Notes under the pieces: model-generated | Database searches by the model: none | What the model saw: the letters and a program-made list of their open reading frames with translations, nothing else | What the model was told of the DNA's origin: nothing | Assembly: GCF_002156705.1 (NCBI RefSeq) | Contig: NZ_CP019893.1 | Coordinates: 2,170,001-2,234,000, forward strand | Source: Natrarchaeobaculum aegyptiacum | Lineage (GTDB): Archaea > Halobacteriota > Halobacteria > Halobacteriales > Natrialbaceae | Direction: 5' to 3' | DNA length: 64,000 nucleotides | Shown: positions 7,771 to 16,107 of the stretch, one piece after another | Layout of the letters: each line of letters opens with the position of its first letter | Numbering within the stretch: the stretch's first letter is position 1 | Made by a program: the position numbers and the translations under genes

Positions 7771-9354
7771 ATGAAGGTGCTCGTCACGGACCCCATCGAC
7801 GACGCGGGTCTGGACGTACTGAGAGACGCAGGCTGTGCGGTCGAAACGGGCTACGAACTCGAGGGCGAGGCACTCCTCGAGGCCATCTCCGATGCAGACG
7901 GACTCATCGTCCGTTCTGGCACCGAGGTGACCGCGGAGGTCCTCGAGGCCGCCGACGAACTCGTGATCGTCGGCCGCGCCGGGATCGGCGTCGACAACAT
8001 CGACATCGACGCCGCGACCGACGAGGGCGTCATCGTCGCCAACGCCCCCGAGGGGAACGTCCGCGCGGCGGCCGAACACACCGTCGCGATGACGTTCGCC
8101 ATCGCCCGTTCGATCCCACAGGCCCACGCCCGCCTCAAAGACGGCGAGTGGGCAAAGAGCGACTACCTCGGTGCCGAACTCGACAGCAAGACCCTGGGCG
8201 TCGTCGGCCTCGGCCGCGTCGGTCAGGAGGTCGCGAAAAAGCTCGACTCGCTCGGGATGGACGTCGTCGCGTTCGACCCCTACATCTCCGAGGACCGGGC
8301 CGCCCGCATCGGCGCGGAACTCGTCGACCTCGAGGCCTGTCTCGAGCGCGCGGACTTCCTCACGATTCACACGCCGCTGACCCCCGAGACCGAGGGCATG
8401 ATCGCCGAGAACGAACTCGACTTGCTCGAGGACGGTTACCTCGTCAACGTCGGCCGCGGTGGCATCGTCGACGAGGACGCCCTCGCCGCCAAAGTCGAAG
8501 ACGGCACGGTCGCCGGCGCGGCACTGGACGTCTTCGCCGAGGAACCACTCGCCGACGATTCGCCACTGCTCGAACACGACGAGATCGTCGTCACGCCCCA
8601 CCTCGGCGCCTCGACGGAGGCCGCCCAGGAGAACGTCGCCACCTCGACCGCCGACCAGGTCGTCGCCGCGCTCGAGGGCGAACCCGTCGCGAACGCGCTG
8701 AACGCGCCGTCGATCGACGAGAGTGCGTTCCCGCGGGTCGAGCCCTACATCGAGATCGCCGACACCGCCGGCAAGGTCGCCGCCCAGTTGCTCGAGGGCC
8801 GAATCGAGGAAATCGAGGTCGCTTACGAGGGTGACATCGCCGACGAGGACACCGAGTTCGTCACCGCCAGCGCCCTGAAGGGAGTCTTCGAACCGCTCGA
8901 GTGGCAGGTCAACGCCGTCAACGCTCCCCAGATCGCCGAAGACCGCGGCGTCGACGTCACGGAGTCGAAGACCCGCCAGGCCGAGGACTTCCAGAGTCTG
9001 GTCTCGGTCACCGTGCGAAACGGTGACGACGAGGTCGCCGTCGAGGGAACGCTCTTCGCGGGCGACGACCCGCGGATCGTCCGCGTCGACGGCTACCGTG
9101 TCGACGCTATCCCCCACGGCAAGATGGTCGTCACGCGCAACACGGACGAGCCGGGCGTCATCGGCCTCATCGGCTCTGTCATGGGCGAGTACGACGTCAA
9201 CATCGCGGGGATGTTCAACGCCCGCGAGACCCACGGTGGCGAGGCGCTGACCGTCTACAACGTCGACAGTCAGGTTCCCGACGCCGCGAAACAGGAACTC
9301 AACGAGGACGACCGGATCATCCGCGTCGATTACATCACGCTGAACGGTCACTAG
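7771..9354 (+). CDS. serA: D-3-phosphoglycerate dehydrogenase SerA
   Basis: 527 residues, the long form of the enzyme. It oxidises 3-phosphoglycerate to 3-phosphohydroxypyruvate with NAD, the first step of serine synthesis. The order is: substrate domain, NAD-binding Rossmann domain with GLGRVGQEVA (about 146-155), the signature NVGRGGIVDEDAL with the active-site region, PHLGAST containing the catalytic His, an intervening domain (about 310-450) and a C-terminal ACT domain (about 455-527, GVIGLIGSVMGEYDVNIA) that usually gives serine feedback control. The ATG at 7771 begins MKVLVTDPIDDAGL, as in the family. It is a single gene, diverging from hisA. Confidence 0.96.
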   Translation: MKVLVTDPIDDAGLDVLRDAGCAVETGYELEGEALLEAISDADGLIVRSGTEVTAEVLEAADELVIVGRAGIGVDNIDIDAATDEGVIVANAPEGNVRAAAEHTVAMTFAIARSIPQAHARLKDGEWAKSDYLGAELDSKTLGVVGLGRVGQEVAKKLDSLGMDVVAFDPYISEDRAARIGAELVDLEACLERADFLTIHTPLTPETEGMIAENELDLLEDGYLVNVGRGGIVDEDALAAKVEDGTVAGAALDVFAEEPLADDSPLLEHDEIVVTPHLGASTEAAQENVATSTADQVVAALEGEPVANALNAPSIDESAFPRVEPYIEIADTAGKVAAQLLEGRIEEIEVAYEGDIADEDTEFVTASALKGVFEPLEWQVNAVNAPQIAEDRGVDVTESKTRQAEDFQSLVSVTVRNGDDEVAVEGTLFAGDDPRIVRVDGYRVDAIPHGKMVVTRNTDEPGVIGLIGSVMGEYDVNIAGMFNARETHGGEALTVYNVDSQVPDAAKQELNEDDRIIRVDYITLNGH

Positions 9355-9606
9355 TACCGTTCCACGCGTCGACTGAGGAGTGAACCCGGTCACCCGCGCT
9401 CGGTTCCACCCACCAGTTCAGGCCTGGACCGCCACTAGCGACGCTACCTTCCCGCTTCTACTCACGGTCAAATTGCCGGTGCCCTGTCTGACTCGAGCCG
9501 TCTTTTTCTCACCGGCAGCCCAACCCGGTCGGTCGTCTCGAGCGACGAGGCCCCCTTCTTGTCAGTGATCGGCAGACTGAAACGCGATCCGATCGAACGG
9601 GCACGT

Positions 9607-10587
9607 ATGCCTTCCCCGCACGACGACCCTCCTCGAGACGACGACCGGGAGCCTGGCTGGCCCCGGACCGGGGGCGACGATCGGGACGTGGACGACCGCG
9701 ATCACGATCACGACCGCGCCCGTGCCGACGGTTCGTACGACGAGTCGACGCAACCCGGGGCCCCAGCCGAAACGCCGCCGGGTGGCGATCCACACGGCAC
9801 CGATCCCGGTCACGACGGACCCGGGGAGGACGACGACCGGCCGCCGTTACACGAGCGCTCTCGGCTGGCAGCCTTCCTCGGTGCGACTGGCTACGTCGTC
9901 GGCGTCTTCGCATTTTCGATGGCTGTATTTCTGCTGCTGAGTTTCGCGTTACTTCCGTTTGCCTTCGTTGCCGACGATCCCATGACGTTTTTCGAGTCCA
10001 TCGAACGCGTGCTAATCTTCGTCGATCCAGTCGTCATGGGCGTCGGGACGGCTATCCTCGCCGCGATCTCGTTCTGGCGAGGGTGGGTCCCGAGGCGGGC
10101 CGTCGGGTTTTCGGTGCCGAACGCTCGAGAAGTGCTCGTCGTCGTCGGTGGCGTGATCGGACTGCTCGCGCTCGGCTTAGTCACGTCGGTCGTCCCGGAG
10201 TACTTCGGCGTGCCGCCTTCCGAACACGCTCTCATGCTCGAAGAGGGCAGCGTCCAGTTCTACGTCGGTCTCGCAGTCCTCTCGATCCTGGTCATCGGAC
10301 CGGTCGAGGAGGTGCTCTTCCGGGGGTTGATCCAGAACTACCTCCGGCCCGCCTACGGCACCGCCGGGACCGTCGTCGTCACGTCGATCCTCTTCGCCGC
10401 TGTCCACCTGTTTGCCTACTCCATGCAGGCACCGCCGCTCGAGACCGTTCTCGTCTCGCTCGCGGGCATCTTCGTCCTCTCGCTCGTCCTCGGCGGGATC
10501 TACGAACGGTACCGGAACATCGTCGTGGTGTCGGCCATCCATGGCTTCTACAACGCGGTCCTCTTTCTCTCACTGATCTGGGCGTAG
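9607..10587 (+). CDS. CPBP-family membrane metalloprotease
   Basis: 326 residues. The first 80 are hydrophilic, rich in Asp, Pro and Gly, and probably cytoplasmic. About seven hydrophobic helices follow. The CPBP (CAAX protease/bacteriocin-processing) motifs are present: GPVEEVLFRG (EExxxR, motif 1), AAVHLFAY (motif 2 His) and AIHGFYNAVLF (motif 3 His with Asn). In this family the Glu and His residues bind metal and cleave substrates in the membrane. The ATG at 9607 starts the acidic tail; an upstream TTG in the same frame is less likely. The gene is single; its 3' end faces the lipoprotein gene at 10629. Substrate unknown. Confidence 0.88.
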   Translation: MPSPHDDPPRDDDREPGWPRTGGDDRDVDDRDHDHDRARADGSYDESTQPGAPAETPPGGDPHGTDPGHDGPGEDDDRPPLHERSRLAAFLGATGYVVGVFAFSMAVFLLLSFALLPFAFVADDPMTFFESIERVLIFVDPVVMGVGTAILAAISFWRGWVPRRAVGFSVPNAREVLVVVGGVIGLLALGLVTSVVPEYFGVPPSEHALMLEEGSVQFYVGLAVLSILVIGPVEEVLFRGLIQNYLRPAYGTAGTVVVTSILFAAVHLFAYSMQAPPLETVLVSLAGIFVLSLVLGGIYERYRNIVVVSAIHGFYNAVLFLSLIWA

Positions 10588-10628
10588 CCTCGCTCGGACT
10601 CCCTGCTTCAGGTTCCGAGTGCCGTCGG

Positions 10629-11537
10629 TTACTCGCCCGGCGCCGCCTCCTCGGGAACCTCCGGCGGCGCGCCCACGACCGTCGCCGTCCGCCCGTCGCG
10701 CTCGGCCGAGTGAACGTCACTCGAGACGGCTTCGAGATCCTCGAGTGCCTCCTCGGTGAGTGAGTCGGCCGAGTCGAAGACGAACACCCAGGTCATCTCC
10801 TCGGCCATCGGCGTCTCGCTCGAGACGCCCCACAGGTAGATGTCCTCGTTGACGACGCTCCCCTGCGGGGCGTCGTACTGCCCGGTGACGGTCGTCTCGT
10901 GGGGAAGTTCGTGGAAGAGGTGTGTGAACTCGGGGTCGACGTCCTCGAGACGGTCGGCCTCGCCGTTCCGGGCGTCGATCCGTACCTCGTAGTCGTCGCC
11001 GATCACGATCGCGCTGGAGTCGATCGCCAGCGTTCGCTGGCTCCCGCCGGGCATTTCCTCGGTGATGACCGCGTATCCCTCGTAGGTCCCCTCGTAGGTG
11101 GCCTCGTCGGCCGTCTCGGCAGCGGCGGCGATCGCCTCGACGTCGTACCCGCCGAGGAGGACCTGCGTGTAGCCCTGGATCAGGTGGCCGTCGACGTCGT
11201 CGATCGTCAGGTCCGAAAACGCAGGGAGGACCGTCGCGAGATCGACGTCGTCGGGGAACGCTTCGGTGTAGTCGAACCGACGCGTGCCGCCCGCGACGGG
11301 CGAGTCGAAGCGGAGCCACGTGCGGAACGTGGCCGCTTGCTCCCAGTCGGGTTCGATATCGCGATCCGGAATGTCGTCCTCACGGGAGGTGGCGGTATCG
11401 CTGGCGTCGTCGGTACCCGCCGCCTCCTCCGGTGGCGCCGCATCGTCCGATTCGCCACTGGTACAGCCTGCCAGCCCGACCGCCGCTGCCGCGGCGATGA
11501 CGCTTCGACGGGACATCCGTGAACTCGAGTCTGCCAT
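10629..11537 (-). CDS. Tat lipoprotein of unknown function
   Basis: 302 residues. The N-terminus carries a twin-arginine signal (RMSRRSVIAAAAAVGLAGC) with the lipobox LAGC, then an Ala/Asp/Ser linker and an acidic globular part without Cys. It should be a membrane-anchored exported protein. The start at 11537 is supported by the minus-strand TATA-like ATTATGAC at 11562-11569, 25-32 nt upstream; a second Met six codons further in would also keep the Tat signal. I do not recognise the globular domain. Neighbours are another lipoprotein (11688, divergent) and the CPBP protease (convergent). Many haloarchaeal lipoproteins of this type have no assigned role. Confidence 0.8.
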   Translation of the reverse strand: MADSSSRMSRRSVIAAAAAVGLAGCTSGESDDAAPPEEAAGTDDASDTATSREDDIPDRDIEPDWEQAATFRTWLRFDSPVAGGTRRFDYTEAFPDDVDLATVLPAFSDLTIDDVDGHLIQGYTQVLLGGYDVEAIAAAAETADEATYEGTYEGYAVITEEMPGGSQRTLAIDSSAIVIGDDYEVRIDARNGEADRLEDVDPEFTHLFHELPHETTVTGQYDAPQGSVVNEDIYLWGVSSETPMAEEMTWVFVFDSADSLTEEALEDLEAVSSDVHSAERDGRTATVVGAPPEVPEEAAPGE

Positions 11538-11561
11538 CACAGCGGGCAACCACGAACGGAG

Positions 11562-11569
11562 TCATAATT
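11562..11569 (-). promoter_or_regulatory. TATA box of the 10629-11537 lipoprotein gene
   Basis: ATTATGAC read on the minus strand, 25-32 nt upstream of the chosen ATG. It decides between two close start codons in favour of the upstream one. Confidence 0.45.
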
Positions 11570-11687
11570 GCTCGTGACTGTCCGCTGTGTGAGAACGTCC
11601 TGTCGACCGAGCGGAATTCCGGTCGCGTCGGCCGCGTTCGAGGGTTGCACCAGTAGGCTTACCGCCGCGATATTCGACTAGCTCGAC

Positions 11688-12167
11688 ATGGAACGGCGGG
11701 TGGGAGCGCGAACACCGAGTCGACGAACGATGCTTCGTGCCAGCGGTTGCACACTCCTCGCGGCGGTCGCCGGCTGTGCCACGCGCGCCGACGATACAGC
11801 GGAGACCGACCTCGAGGGCGATCCCGTCGACGGACCGCCACCGGACCACGTCGACATTTTCGAGCACGCGTTCCGTCCCGGACACACGCGGGCAGTCTGT
11901 ACGTTCGAGGGTGGCCCCGGCGAGACGGTAAACCGAATCGAACGGAACGTCGTCGTCGGCACCGTCGGGAATCGCTCGGCGACGCCGCTCGAGCGCGTTG
12001 GTGTCGCCGCCACGATCTACGACGACGAGGGCGCGAAACTGGACACCTATCGCGACGAAACGACCGACCTCGAGTCGATGGCAATCTGGGAGTTCGAGAT
12101 CCTCGTCTTCGAGGAAGCGGCCGACGTCGCCGACTACGACATCGAACTCGAGACCCTCGAGTGGTGA
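11688..12167 (+). CDS. Tat lipoprotein with an FxLYD-like domain (second copy type)
   Basis: 159 residues with a Tat signal SRRTMLRASGCTLLAAVAGC; Cys30 is the lipobox cysteine. The mature domain has the pattern VVVGTVGN, VAATIYDDEGAKLDTY, LESMAIWEFEI and ADVADYDIEL, characteristic of FxLYD domains and parallel to the lipoprotein at 1618-2142. The two proteins are paralogues in the same window but nearly 10 kb apart. It is divergent from the lipoprotein at 10629-11537. Exported and lipid-anchored by inference; function unknown. An Arg-rich long frame overlaps it out of phase and was discounted. Confidence 0.8.
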   Translation: MERRVGARTPSRRTMLRASGCTLLAAVAGCATRADDTAETDLEGDPVDGPPPDHVDIFEHAFRPGHTRAVCTFEGGPGETVNRIERNVVVGTVGNRSATPLERVGVAATIYDDEGAKLDTYRDETTDLESMAIWEFEILVFEEAADVADYDIELETLEW

Positions 12168-12180
12168 CCGGGCACGGCCT

Positions 12181-12221
12181 CGTCACTCGTCACTCGTCAC
12201 TCGTAACTCGCCACTCGTCAC
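12181..12221 (+). repeat. Tandem 7-bp repeat, about six copies
   Basis: CGTCACT occurs three times exactly from 12181, followed by CGTAACT, CGCCACT and CGTCAC. It fills most of the gap between the lipoprotein stop (12167) and the FAD-enzyme start (12284). Such repeats change copy number by slippage. Confidence 0.85.
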
Positions 12222-12283
12222 GACGTCCCGGAACCGACCCTGTTGGGTCGAGGACTTTAGGGTTCGGCTTCGAATCACGTGAC

Positions 12284-13579
12284 ATGGACGAGAATGCGAG
12301 ACAGCGACGACGGGTCGTAATCGCTGGCGGTGGACTGGCGGGACTCGTCGCCGCTCGCCACCTCGCTGCACGGGGGCTCGAGGTCACGCTGTTCGAACGG
12401 CGCGAAACCGTCGGCGGCCGGGTCCGAACTCGTCGGGACGACCGGGCCGGCTACCAGTTCGACCGCGGGTTTCAGGTGCTGTTTACCGCGTACCCGGCCG
12501 TCCGGCGGGAACTCGACCTCGAGGCGCTCGCCCTTCGACGGTTCGAGCCGGGAGCAGTCGTCGTCCGCCCCGGAAGCCGTTCGATGCTCTCGGATCCGCG
12601 CCAGTCGCCGGCGACGATTCCGGCGACGCTCGCGAGCCCGGAGGTGGGGCTAGGCGACGCGATGCGGGTCGCCGGACTCTGGGCCGACCTCGTTCGCACC
12701 GATCCGGACGAACTCTTCGACCGACCGGACCGGTCGATCGACGAGTACCTCCGCCAGCGTGGCTTCTCGCGGCGCTTCCGCGAGCACTTCTTCGCGCCGT
12801 TCTACGGCGGCATCACCCTCGATCGGTCGCTGTCGACCTCAAGTCGGGTCTTCGAGTACACGTTCCGGGCGCTCGCGTCGGGCGACATCGCCGTCCCGGC
12901 GGCGGGCATGGGTGCGATTCCGGCCCAGCTTGCCACCCGGGTCCGTGAGGCCGGTGGAACGCTCGAGACCGGCGTCGCCGTGACGGACGTCCGGGAACGC
13001 GAGGACGGGTCGCTCGCGGTCACGACAGCCGACGGGACCGTCACGGCCGAGGCGGTCGTCGTGGCCACCGATCCACCGTCGGCCCGGGAGTTGACCGGCG
13101 TCGACGCGATTCCGACCGAGTCACGGGGGTGTGTCACCCAGTACTACCGGCTTCCCGGCGAGGCCGCCCTCGAGACGGGTGGTCGACTCGTCCTGAACGC
13201 CGCCGACGACGCAGCGCCGAACCATATCGCACCGCTCAGCGAGGTCGCCCCCGAGTACGGCCCCGCGGACGAGACGCTCCTCAGTGCGACCTTTCTGGGC
13301 ACCCCCGACGCGGCGGACAGCGAACTCGCCGACCGCACCCGGCGCGCTCTCGAGGCGTGGTTCCCAGAACAGGCTGTCGAGGGCCTCGAGTTGTGCCACA
13401 CCGATCGCATCCCGTTCGCCCAGTTCGTCCAGCCACCCGGGATTCACGACCGACTGCCCGACGTCCGCGACCCCGACGGCCCGGTCTACCTCGCCGGCGA
13501 CTACACGCGGTGGTCGTCGATTCAGGGCGCGCTCGAAAGTGGCCGACAGGCGGCGATGGCTGTGCTCGAGGAGCTGTAG
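12284..13579 (+). CDS. FAD-dependent amine oxidase/desaturase-like oxidoreductase
   Basis: 431 residues. The N-terminal dinucleotide-binding motif VVIAGGGLAGLVAARHL is followed by FERRETVGGRVRT, the classical FAD-binding pattern of the amine oxidase/phytoene desaturase superfamily. The end, DGPVYLAGDYTRWSSIQGALESGRQAA, is the second FAD-contact signature. An internal segment PFYGGITLDRSLSTSSR is typical of the desaturase-like branch. Known haloarchaeal relatives include carotenoid desaturase-like proteins, so a carotenoid or other isoprenoid substrate is possible but not shown. The ATG at 12284 fits the family N-terminus; the frame is open further upstream but unlike a protein there. The carotenoid genes at 27-29 kb are not adjacent. 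Confidence 0.85.
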   Translation: MDENARQRRRVVIAGGGLAGLVAARHLAARGLEVTLFERRETVGGRVRTRRDDRAGYQFDRGFQVLFTAYPAVRRELDLEALALRRFEPGAVVVRPGSRSMLSDPRQSPATIPATLASPEVGLGDAMRVAGLWADLVRTDPDELFDRPDRSIDEYLRQRGFSRRFREHFFAPFYGGITLDRSLSTSSRVFEYTFRALASGDIAVPAAGMGAIPAQLATRVREAGGTLETGVAVTDVREREDGSLAVTTADGTVTAEAVVVATDPPSARELTGVDAIPTESRGCVTQYYRLPGEAALETGGRLVLNAADDAAPNHIAPLSEVAPEYGPADETLLSATFLGTPDAADSELADRTRRALEAWFPEQAVEGLELCHTDRIPFAQFVQPPGIHDRLPDVRDPDGPVYLAGDYTRWSSIQGALESGRQAAMAVLEEL

Positions 13580-13934
13580 GCTCGGGGCTCGGGTTCCGGG
13601 GAGCATCGCCAGTAGATGTTCGCTCGAAGTGAACCGTCTCGGAACACGTTGGATGATATCATGAATTTGATGAAACTGGCCTGCTGGATACAGTCACGTA
13701 GTCTCGTGTCGACAGCTGTCTCGGTGCGGTAACCCAGAATGGAGAGGGGCAGGGCCAGAGACAGTACCCGGATTTCTCGAAGGTGGGGGTCCATCGGCGC
13801 GTTGGTCTACCCGGGAGACAAACTACAGTTCCGTCTCTAGCCACTGGTGACAATTTCAGTACATCTTTCTGGATACTCTGGGAGACAGAACTTTAACGGC
13901 ATCGGGATGAATCCCTTCAACGTGAGGGAAGAAC
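13580..13934. other. Intergenic region, no convincing gene
   Basis: 355 bp of lower GC than its surroundings. It contains the perfect 10-bp palindrome ATGATATCAT at about 13652-13661 and, near its right end, a TATA-like CTTTAAC at about 13890-13896 that may serve the aspartoacylase-like gene. A minus-strand frame of up to 90 codons exists but resembles nothing and has poor codon use. It could be decayed DNA flanking the transferred 14-kb gene pair. Confidence 0.4.
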
Positions 13935-14756
13935 TTGAAAAATGGAATACCGTCGCTCGATGTGACCATCCGGGGTCCGGGAGAGCCAGAGGTTGTGGTT
14001 GTCGGTGGCGTTCACGGCGACGAGCCCTGCGGCGTCCGTGTGGTCCGTCGATTGCGGGAGGCAGATCTCGACCTGATGCGCGGTGTTGCGTTCGTCGTTG
14101 CCAATCCAGCCGCAGTCGACGCCGGTGTGCGGTATCTGGACTCGGACCTCAATCGTGCATTCGCTGACACCCCTGTCGACGGCCACGAAGCGAAACTCGC
14201 CGCCCAGCTCCGTGAGTTGATTCAGGACCGCGTCACACTCTCGCTGCACGGGACGCACTCGCAGCCGACTCCATTTGCACTCGTCCACCGTTCTCACCCA
14301 CGCCAGTTCGATCTTGCAGCACAGTTGCCGGTTCCGTATGTCGTCGATCACTGGGGAGTAAACGAGGGGGCGATGACTTCCTGTGGAGTTTCGATCGATA
14401 TCGAGGTCGGTCCACAGGGCACCGAGCAAGCGGCTGTGGCCGCCGAAAATCAGGCCTATGCGTTTCTCAAGCTGGTGGATGCGCTCCCTGGTGAGCCGTC
14501 CGCTACAGATCCGTCGTTCTTCCATATGGCCGACCCGATTCGAAAGCCGCCCGGGATATCCCACGAGATCTTCACCGAAAATTTCGCATATGTCCCGGCG
14601 GGGGCGGCCTATGCAAGCGTTGACGGACAGAAGTTGATCGCAGATGATCCGTTCCATCCGATCTTGATGTCAGAAAACGGGTACTCGGACATCTTCGGCT
14701 TCAGGGGAACCAAAATAGCGGAGTCACTGGAAAAAGCCAAGGAAACGATTGTGTAA
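13935..14756 (+). CDS. Aspartoacylase/succinylglutamate desuccinylase-family hydrolase
   Basis: 273 residues. Zinc ligands and substrate motifs of the AspA/AstE family are visible: VVGGVHGDEPCG (His and Glu ligands), YLDSDLNRAF (the DLNR substrate motif) and LSLHGTHS (second His). Family enzymes cut an acyl group from an amino acid, for example N-acetylaspartate or N-succinylglutamate. No ATG is available near the family start; TTG at 13935 is used, with GTG at 13962 as an alternative. A TTTAA box lies about 40 nt upstream. Codon endings are more mixed and CTCGAG is rarer than in neighbours. The GCS2-type ligase begins 23 bp after its stop, so the two probably form an operon that makes and breaks an amide of an acidic amino acid; the exact substrate is unknown. 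Confidence 0.82.
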   Translation: MKNGIPSLDVTIRGPGEPEVVVVGGVHGDEPCGVRVVRRLREADLDLMRGVAFVVANPAAVDAGVRYLDSDLNRAFADTPVDGHEAKLAAQLRELIQDRVTLSLHGTHSQPTPFALVHRSHPRQFDLAAQLPVPYVVDHWGVNEGAMTSCGVSIDIEVGPQGTEQAAVAAENQAYAFLKLVDALPGEPSATDPSFFHMADPIRKPPGISHEIFTENFAYVPAGAAYASVDGQKLIADDPFHPILMSENGYSDIFGFRGTKIAESLEKAKETIV

Positions 14757-14779
14757 TCAGGAACCAAGAGAGTTGCACA

Positions 14780-15880
14780 ATGAGTCACAATCAGGAAGAT
14801 GATAAATCAATGCAGAAAAGCATCGAAGCTGAGTACTGGGTCGTCGATCAGGACGGCGAGCTCACGGGCCCGGGGGAACTCACGGAGTATTCTGAGAACG
14901 TGGAAGAAGAATTCGTCCGTCCACTGCTCGAGCTAAAGACACCTCCCTGTGAGACGTTCTCGGCACTTCGGTCGACGTTCCTCGAACTACTCGACGAGCT
15001 ACTCGACAAAGCCGACGAACTCGACAAAGTGCTCGTCCCACTCGGGACTCCAATCAATAGTGGCCCAATCGAGCTCCGGCCCAGCGAGCGGAGTCGGATT
15101 CAAAAGCGTGTGCTCGGCGACAACTTTGCCTATGCGAAACACTGTGCCGGGACGCATCTCCACTTCGAGAAGCGAAACGTCACGGATCAACTCAACGTCC
15201 TTGCCAGCCTCGATCCGGCACTGGCACTGCTCAACTCTTCTCCATACTTCCGTGGCGAGACGGTTGCAAACGGTGCTCGAGCCTACATTTATCGGAAGAA
15301 GTGTTACGAATACTTCCCGCTGCACGGTCAGCTGTGGGATTACGTCAATACCGTCGGACAGTGGGAGCGACAACTCGACCGGCTCTTCGACTCGTTCAAA
15401 GCGGCGTCGATGAACGAAGGTGTCAGTGAAACTAATATCGATGCCAGTTTCTCTCCACAGGACATCGTCTGGACGCCAGTGAGACTCCGTGACGAGATGC
15501 CAACTGTCGAGTGGCGAGCACCCGACACGTCGCTTCCAAGCCAGATTCTCCGTCTGGCCGAAGACGTCGGCACGATAATGGAGCACCTCCATCACGCGGA
15601 AGTCCGGATCGAAGGCGACACTGGTGAGGTGACTGCTGATCGAATCACGATCCCCGAGTTCGATGCTGTCCTTACCTACGTCGAGGAAGCGATACACGAG
15701 GGGGTGGAGTCACCAGCGCTCTCTTCTTATCTCGAGCGAATGGGGTTCGACGTTGGGGAATACGACCCACTGACGAGGAACATCGACGGACGTGATTACG
15801 TCAGTCCGGATGAGGCCCGTGAGATCCGGCTTCGATACGGAGACCGGCTGCGACGAGATGTCGATAATCTGATCACATAA
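14780..15880 (+). CDS. GCS2-family glutamate-cysteine ligase-like carboxylate-amine ligase
   Basis: 366 residues, the size of the YbdK/GCS2 group. The start SIEAEYWVVD is the family's IExEx-type motif (for example GVEEE), followed by VRPLLELKTPPCETF, GTHLHFEK, the RLRDEMPTVEWRAPD segment (metal/ATP region with Arg and Glu) and a C-terminal helical part. GCS2 enzymes activate glutamate with ATP to form a peptide-like bond with an amine such as cysteine. Haloarchaea make gamma-glutamylcysteine with a ligase of this superfamily, but this copy is linked to an acylase-like gene, so another amine partner is possible. An oligo-T tract follows the stop. Confidence 0.82.
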   Translation: MSHNQEDDKSMQKSIEAEYWVVDQDGELTGPGELTEYSENVEEEFVRPLLELKTPPCETFSALRSTFLELLDELLDKADELDKVLVPLGTPINSGPIELRPSERSRIQKRVLGDNFAYAKHCAGTHLHFEKRNVTDQLNVLASLDPALALLNSSPYFRGETVANGARAYIYRKKCYEYFPLHGQLWDYVNTVGQWERQLDRLFDSFKAASMNEGVSETNIDASFSPQDIVWTPVRLRDEMPTVEWRAPDTSLPSQILRLAEDVGTIMEHLHHAEVRIEGDTGEVTADRITIPEFDAVLTYVEEAIHEGVESPALSSYLERMGFDVGEYDPLTRNIDGRDYVSPDEAREIRLRYGDRLRRDVDNLIT

Positions 15881-15937
15881 CCGTCCACTGTTCTGTCTTC
15901 GATGACAATTACTGCCTAGATGGTCAGTATCATATCG

Positions 15938-15943
15938 TTTTTT
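15938..15943 (+). terminator. Oligo-T terminator after the ligase operon
   Basis: Six T residues about 60 nt past the stop at 15880, in an AT-richer stretch. Archaeal RNA polymerase stops at such T runs. This is the longest T run between the ligase and the next gene. Confidence 0.45.
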
Positions 15944-16107
15944 CGACCAATCACGTGTCGAACAACCGGCCACGAACGTGTGCTCGAACTGACGACCGTG
16001 AAATGTAATTCTTATCACCATCCTTCCGAAACAGGATGATGTCACAGGAGTAACCGATTCCGGATTGCTACCAGCCCCGACCTTCAGAACCAGGACTTCA
16101 CTCACCG

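Noticed and set aside
7615-9393. Minus-strand frame of 592 codons opposite serA
   Set aside because: Common artefact in GC-rich genes: reverse-complement codons GAC/GTC give an Asp/Val-rich peptide. serA is certain.
13522-13794. Minus-strand 90-codon frame
   Set aside because: Considered as a transposase remnant because of its helix-like sequence, but no catalytic or family motif can be seen.
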